NCBI GenBank assembly: GCA_015222795.1
Contig: JADFVY010000254.1
Coordinates: 1-6,776 of the forward strand
DNA length: 6,776 bases
Direction: 5' to 3'
DNA from: Pseudomonadota bacterium
Lineage (GTDB): Bacteria > Pseudomonadota > Alphaproteobacteria > UBA8366 > JADFVY01
How positions within the stretch are numbered: the first letter of the stretch is position 1; each line of letters starts with the position of its first letter. The notes beneath the pieces were generated by a model, which was not told the origin of the DNA, did no database searches, and saw only the letters and a program-made list of their open reading frames with translations. This document shows positions 5,551 through 6,776 of the stretch, in pieces. Position numbers and translations under genes: made by a program.

Positions 5551-6776
5551 GTGAGCGAAGAAAAGCTCGACTTTCTTGCAAGATCCAAAGAGTTCTGGAA
5601 CCCGGGCAAAACCCAGGCTTGGCAGGATATGGGAGTCGATCTCGTCATCGACCGCCGCGAGGGTTATTACCTGTACGACATGGACGGTCAGCGGTTGATC
5701 GACGTGCATCTCAATGGCGGAACCTACAATATCGGCCATCGCCATCCTGAACTGGTCGAGGTGCTGAACCAGGCGACCCGCAAATTCGATATGGGCAACC
5801 ACCATTTCCCCTCAATGGCGCGCACCGCGCTGGCCGAGGCCCTGGCCGCCTGCACGCCGGGCGATCTGCAATACACCATGTACGGCTCGGGCGGCGGCGA
5901 GGCCATTGATATCGCCATCAAGACCGCCCGCAACGCCATGAAGAAACGCAAGATCGTTTCGATCGAGAAGGCCTATCACGGCCATACGGGCCTGGCGGTG
6001 AAGACCGGCGACGAGCGATTTTCCAAACTTTTCCTGTCGGAGGACACAGCCGGCGAATTCGTTCAGGTGCCTTTCAACGATCTGAACGCCATGGAAGACG
6101 CCTTGCGGGGTCGCGACGTTGCCGCCGTCATCATGGAGACGATCCCCGCGACCTATGGCTTCCCGATGCCCAGGGAAGGTTACCTGCCCGGCGTCAAGAA
6201 GCTCTGCGAGCGTTACGACGCGCTCTACATCGCCGACGAGGTGCAGACCGGCCTGATGCGCTGTGGCGATCTGTGGGCGATCACCCGCTATGGCGTCGAG
6301 CCGGACCTGCTGGTCACCGGCAAGGGAATATCCGGCGGCATGTACCCGATTGCCTGCGTGGTGGTGTCGAAGGACCATGCCGGCTGGCTGAAGGAAGACG
6401 GTTTCGGTCATATGTCCACCATGGGCGGGGCGGAACTGGGCTGTATCGTCGCGATGAAGGTGCTGGAAATCGTGCAGCGGCCGGAGGTCGTCTCGATGGT
6501 GCGCTATATCTCCAACTTCATCCGCGCCGGGCTTGACGACATCATGGCGATTTATCCGGATTTCTTCACCGGAATTCGCCAGCATGGCGTTGTCATGGGG
6601 CTGGAATTCAATCACCCCGAGGGTGCCAAGCCGGTGATGAAGCATCTCTATCGCAACGGCGTCTGGGCGATCTTCTCGACCCTCGACCCCCGGGTGCTGC
6701 AGTTCAAACCCGGCGTGCTGATGACCCAATCCATGTGCGAGGATTTGATTCTCCGTGTCGAAGTGGCAATCGGCGA
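5551..6776 (+). CDS. Class III PLP-dependent aminotransferase family enzyme (3' end cut off)
   Basis: GTG 5551 follows GAGG by seven bases and opens a frame of 408 codons that runs off the window; family members are about 430-450 residues, so only the tail is missing. Fold type I class III features are in order: GSGGGEA (112-118) for the PLP phosphate, YHGHT (142-146) stacking on the ring, ADEVQTG with D229 contacting the pyridine nitrogen, and TGKGISGGMYPI with K258 as the Schiff-base lysine. This family includes omega-amino acid transaminases and also the phospho-lyases acting on O-phosphoethanolamine and phosphohydroxylysine. The divergent APH-fold kinase next door makes a phospho-lyase role worth considering, but no residue seen here decides it. 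No tctA-like linkage or damage is evident. The long minus-strand frame across 5812-6729 is a shadow. Confidence 0.9.
   Translation, partial: MSEEKLDFLARSKEFWNPGKTQAWQDMGVDLVIDRREGYYLYDMDGQRLIDVHLNGGTYNIGHRHPELVEVLNQATRKFDMGNHHFPSMARTALAEALAACTPGDLQYTMYGSGGGEAIDIAIKTARNAMKKRKIVSIEKAYHGHTGLAVKTGDERFSKLFLSEDTAGEFVQVPFNDLNAMEDALRGRDVAAVIMETIPATYGFPMPREGYLPGVKKLCERYDALYIADEVQTGLMRCGDLWAITRYGVEPDLLVTGKGISGGMYPIACVVVSKDHAGWLKEDGFGHMSTMGGAELGCIVAMKVLEIVQRPEVVSMVRYISNFIRAGLDDIMAIYPDFFTGIRQHGVVMGLEFNHPEGAKPVMKHLYRNGVWAIFSTLDPRVLQFKPGVLMTQSMCEDLILRVEVAIG

Noticed and set aside
5401..5805. 134-codon minus-strand frame overlapping the aminotransferase start
   Set aside because: Its first half is antisense to the aminotransferase N-terminus and the rest covers the control region; no ribosome site or domain seen.
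5812..6729. 305-codon minus-strand open frame
   Set aside because: It is fully antisense to the class III aminotransferase, whose motifs are all present; the His-, Gln- and Asp-rich translation has no recognisable domain.

Overview
The window is GC-rich (roughly 60% by eye) DNA that looks alphaproteobacterial. The evidence is a tripartite tricarboxylate transporter (TTT) with a Bug-type receptor, imperfect palindromes with ATCCGATC cores and CTAG at their outer edges resembling intergenic repeats seen in alphaproteobacteria, and an IS481-family element. No species can be named from the sequence.

Layout. Positions 1-137 are the upstream end of an IS481-family insertion sequence running off the left edge: the first 17 codons of its transposase, a strong ribosome binding site, and its terminal repeat. 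Positions 138-279 hold two homologous hairpin repeats in head-opposed orientation, bounded on both sides by TCTAGG. A second, solitary copy of the IS end (280-304) faces the other way and stops one base short of the tctA stop codon. Next come tctA (306-1808) and tctC (1882-2829), both minus strand, giving the large membrane subunit and periplasmic receptor of a TTT carboxylate importer. A plus-strand remnant of an isochorismatase-family cysteine hydrolase (2966-3240) separates these from tctB (3255-3767, minus), the small membrane subunit. Upstream of tctB on the same strand lie a degraded eutA (ethanolamine ammonia-lyase reactivase; 3793-4376) and an intact aminoglycoside-phosphotransferase-fold small-molecule kinase (4378-5385). 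An intergenic region with repeated TGACAG sites (5386-5550) separates the kinase from a divergent class III PLP-dependent aminotransferase (5551 to the right edge, partial).

How it fits together. TctA, TctB and TctC can still form a complete transporter, although the three genes no longer sit in one uninterrupted operon. The kinase and the class III aminotransferase-fold enzyme resemble the kinase plus phospho-lyase pairs that degrade hydroxylysine or phosphoethanolamine. With the eutA remnant this hints at past or present amino-alcohol metabolism, but that is inference.

The most notable signal is decay. Two separate genes have internal deletions, one also carries a frameshift, the TTT operon is interrupted, and IS ends and palindromes are packed at one edge. 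That suggests an accessory or eroding region in an IS-rich genome. I did not find a convincing new multi-gene system; the structured 113-304 element and the paired pseudogenes are the best leads.
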